NCBI GenBank assembly: GCA_031553935.1
Contig: JAVBKS010000021.1
Location: 36,896 to 100,895, forward strand
From: JAISDD01 sp031553935
GTDB lineage: Bacteria > Bacillota > Syntrophomonadia > Syntrophomonadales > Syntrophomonadaceae
Direction: 5' to 3'
DNA: 64,000 nucleotides
In this document: positions 64,000-64,000 of the stretch, piece after piece
How the letters are laid out: the number at the start of each line of letters is the position of its first letter
Numbering within the stretch: the first letter of the stretch is position 1
Translations under genes and position numbers: made by a program
Notes under the pieces: generated by a model
Seen by the model: the letters and a program-made list of their open reading frames with translations, nothing else
What the model was told of the DNA's origin: nothing
Database searches by the model: none

Positions 64000-64000
64000 C

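Overview
The window looks like chromosome of a low-GC, anaerobic, spore-forming Firmicute. The combination of a fatty-acid beta-oxidation block, hybrid cluster protein, a meso-diaminopimelate type murE, SpoVD-like PBP, YtaF, a SpoIIM-family protein and collagen-like exosporium-type proteins fits the Syntrophomonadaceae/Clostridia. This placement is inference from gene content; no 16S gene is present.

Layout. 1-3507 (minus): acyl-CoA metabolism (enoyl-CoA hydratase cut by the left edge, SCP2-type thiolase, Zn-ribbon/OB-fold partner, acyl-CoA dehydrogenase). 3947-22624 (minus): an almost uninterrupted division and cell wall (dcw) cluster, transcribed mraZ, rsmH, ftsL, PASTA-PBP, murE, murF, mraY, murD, ftsW, murG, murC, murA, ftsQ, DUF881, sbp, ftsA, ftsZ. 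It has a MraZ-box-like triple repeat at its head and no murB. 22990-24005: a consensus Fur box driving a FeoB-associated-type small protein, a membrane protein and tRNA-Leu(GAG). 24117-32003 (minus): peptide-binding lipoprotein-like SBP, lytic transglycosylase, then the conserved coaE-ytaF-mutM-polA run and an ECF sigma factor. 32004-39269: a shrunken Rpn/PDDEXK transposase-like gene, tRNA-Leu(CAA), YgiQ radical SAM protein, ABC-F ATPase, and a Crp/Fnr regulator divergent from hcp.

39270-40402 is a gene-free repeat patch: two copies of a ~250 bp repeat, several perfect hairpins and a ~92 bp MITE-like element. It is followed by a SpoIIM-family membrane protein and a G+C-richer SDR/GNAT/GNAT trio (41439-43384). 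43540-50759 (minus) carries comEC, comEA, an MGMT-family protein, threonine ammonia-lyase with RidA, and a KimA-type transporter. 50972-58563 carries a PNPOx-like protein, leuS with its T-box leader, rsfS-yqeK-nadD (minus), crcB, and an ABC-2 permease/ATPase pair. The right end (58778-64000) holds a large GLUG/Ig-like surface protein and a BclB-like collagen protein, both richer in G+C, and the C-terminus of a sensor histidine kinase.

The most unusual observation is at 51478-51785. The leuS T-box riboswitch (Leu CUC specifier) contains a complete, canonical 76-nt tRNA-Ala(GGC) gene with encoded CCA and the G3-U70 identity pair, sitting between the specifier stem and the antiterminator. Second, ftsA has no ATG, GTG, TTG or CTG in frame ahead of its conserved N-terminus and seems to start at ATC. 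Third, a 57-bp perfect palindrome contains the exact 19-bp Fur consensus at a promoter start site.
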